A stretch of 64,000 nucleotides of DNA from Acidimicrobiia bacterium (GTDB lineage: Bacteria; Actinomycetota; Acidimicrobiia; Acidimicrobiales; Poriferisodalaceae): NCBI GenBank assembly GCA_022820925.1, contig JAJEEO010000003.1, positions 172,562 through 236,561 on the forward strand, in the 5' to 3' direction. Each line of letters begins with the position of its first letter. Positions within the stretch are counted from its first letter, which is position 1. The position numbers were made by a program, and so were the translations under genes. Below the pieces are notes generated by a model. That model was given only the letters and a program-made list of their open reading frames with translations, was not told the DNA's origin and did no database searches. Shown piece by piece: positions 63,897-64,000 of this stretch.

Positions 63897-64000
63897 GCAC
63901 AGCGCCGGATGGCGAACGAATAGGCACAGCGCCGGATGGCGAACGAATAGGCACAGCGCCGGATGGCGAACGAATAGGCACAGCGCCGGATGGCGAACGA
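63877..64000 (+). repeat. 27-bp tandem repeats carrying the last gene's stop codon
   Basis: Four full copies of a 27-bp unit (GCCGGATGGCGAACGAATAG plus GCACAGC) start at 63877, 63904, 63931 and 63958, and a partial copy runs to the edge. Each contains an in-frame TAG in the phase of the gene; the first is the real stop. Confidence 0.97.

Noticed and set aside
63877..64000. CRISPR array
   Set aside because: The repeats are directly contiguous, with no unique spacers, and derive from the preceding gene end.

Overview
The window is high-GC, densely coded DNA, most likely from an actinomycetote. The evidence is a mycothiol ligase gene (mshC), the gene order FmdB/SAF - UDP-glucose pyrophosphorylase - moeA - moaA - moaC - SepX-like, many apparently leaderless genes (a TANNNT box 5-8 nt before an ATG or GTG), and heavy GTG start use. 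An Acidimicrobiia-like, possibly aquatic lineage is my inference from the mix of fatty-acid/CoA genes, AcuI and the B12-dependent mutase; no rRNA is present to settle it. I see no tRNA, rRNA, CRISPR array, prophage or intact insertion sequence.

Layout. 1-8.2 kb: a glucosyl-3-phosphoglycerate synthase cut by the window edge, guaB, a Ski2-type helicase, a 2-hydroxyacid dehydrogenase, a P450 and an SMP-30 lactonase. 8.3-13.5 kb: a compact minus-strand seven-gene operon that reads cobalt nitrile hydratase beta, alpha, activator, a UGSC-motif selenoprotein interrupted by an in-frame UGA, its unknown partner, a MaoC-like protein and an acyl-CoA-dehydrogenase-like protein. This operon is the strongest candidate for an undescribed system. 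13.5-25.8 kb: nucleotidase, Nudix, phosphatase, two EreA/ChaN-like paralogues, mshC, parA, a RecB-like nuclease, enoyl-CoA hydratase, mutM, nfeD/stomatin and a P1 peptidase. 25.76-26.29 kb is the one long non-coding stretch. It holds a candidate structured RNA with a Shine-Dalgarno complementary to 17 nt of the 16S 3' end, a terminator, and three copies of a dispersed repeat.

26.3-37.3 kb: acyl-CoA dehydrogenase, aminotransferase, a four-gene MacAB-like efflux operon (lipoprotein, adaptor, ATPase, permease), then btuF-btuC-btuD-cobO behind a cobalamin riboswitch. 37.3-50 kb: pncB, peroxiredoxin, an AcoX-like kinase, thiD, methylmalonyl-CoA mutase large subunit, a DUF4333 lipoprotein, acuI, an Nfu protein, a PIG-L deacetylase, and an HMG-CoA-synthase-like protein beside a thiolase. 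50-64 kb: dxs, a flippase-like membrane protein, tldD-tldE-PHP-uppP, SAF and FmdB proteins, UDPGP, moeA, moaA, moaC and a SepX/GlpR-like membrane protein.

Together these genes suggest an aerobic heterotroph using CoA-thioester chemistry. Imported corrinoid would be adenosylated by CobO and feed the mutase, cobalt is also needed by the nitrile hydratase, and mycothiol is the likely thiol buffer.

Two repeat phenomena run through the window. One is a roughly 60-105 bp intergenic repeat at five loci, one of them triplicated. The other is repeated short tandem duplication of gene 3' ends, often including the stop codon, with periods of 24-38 bp and 33 bp recurring.
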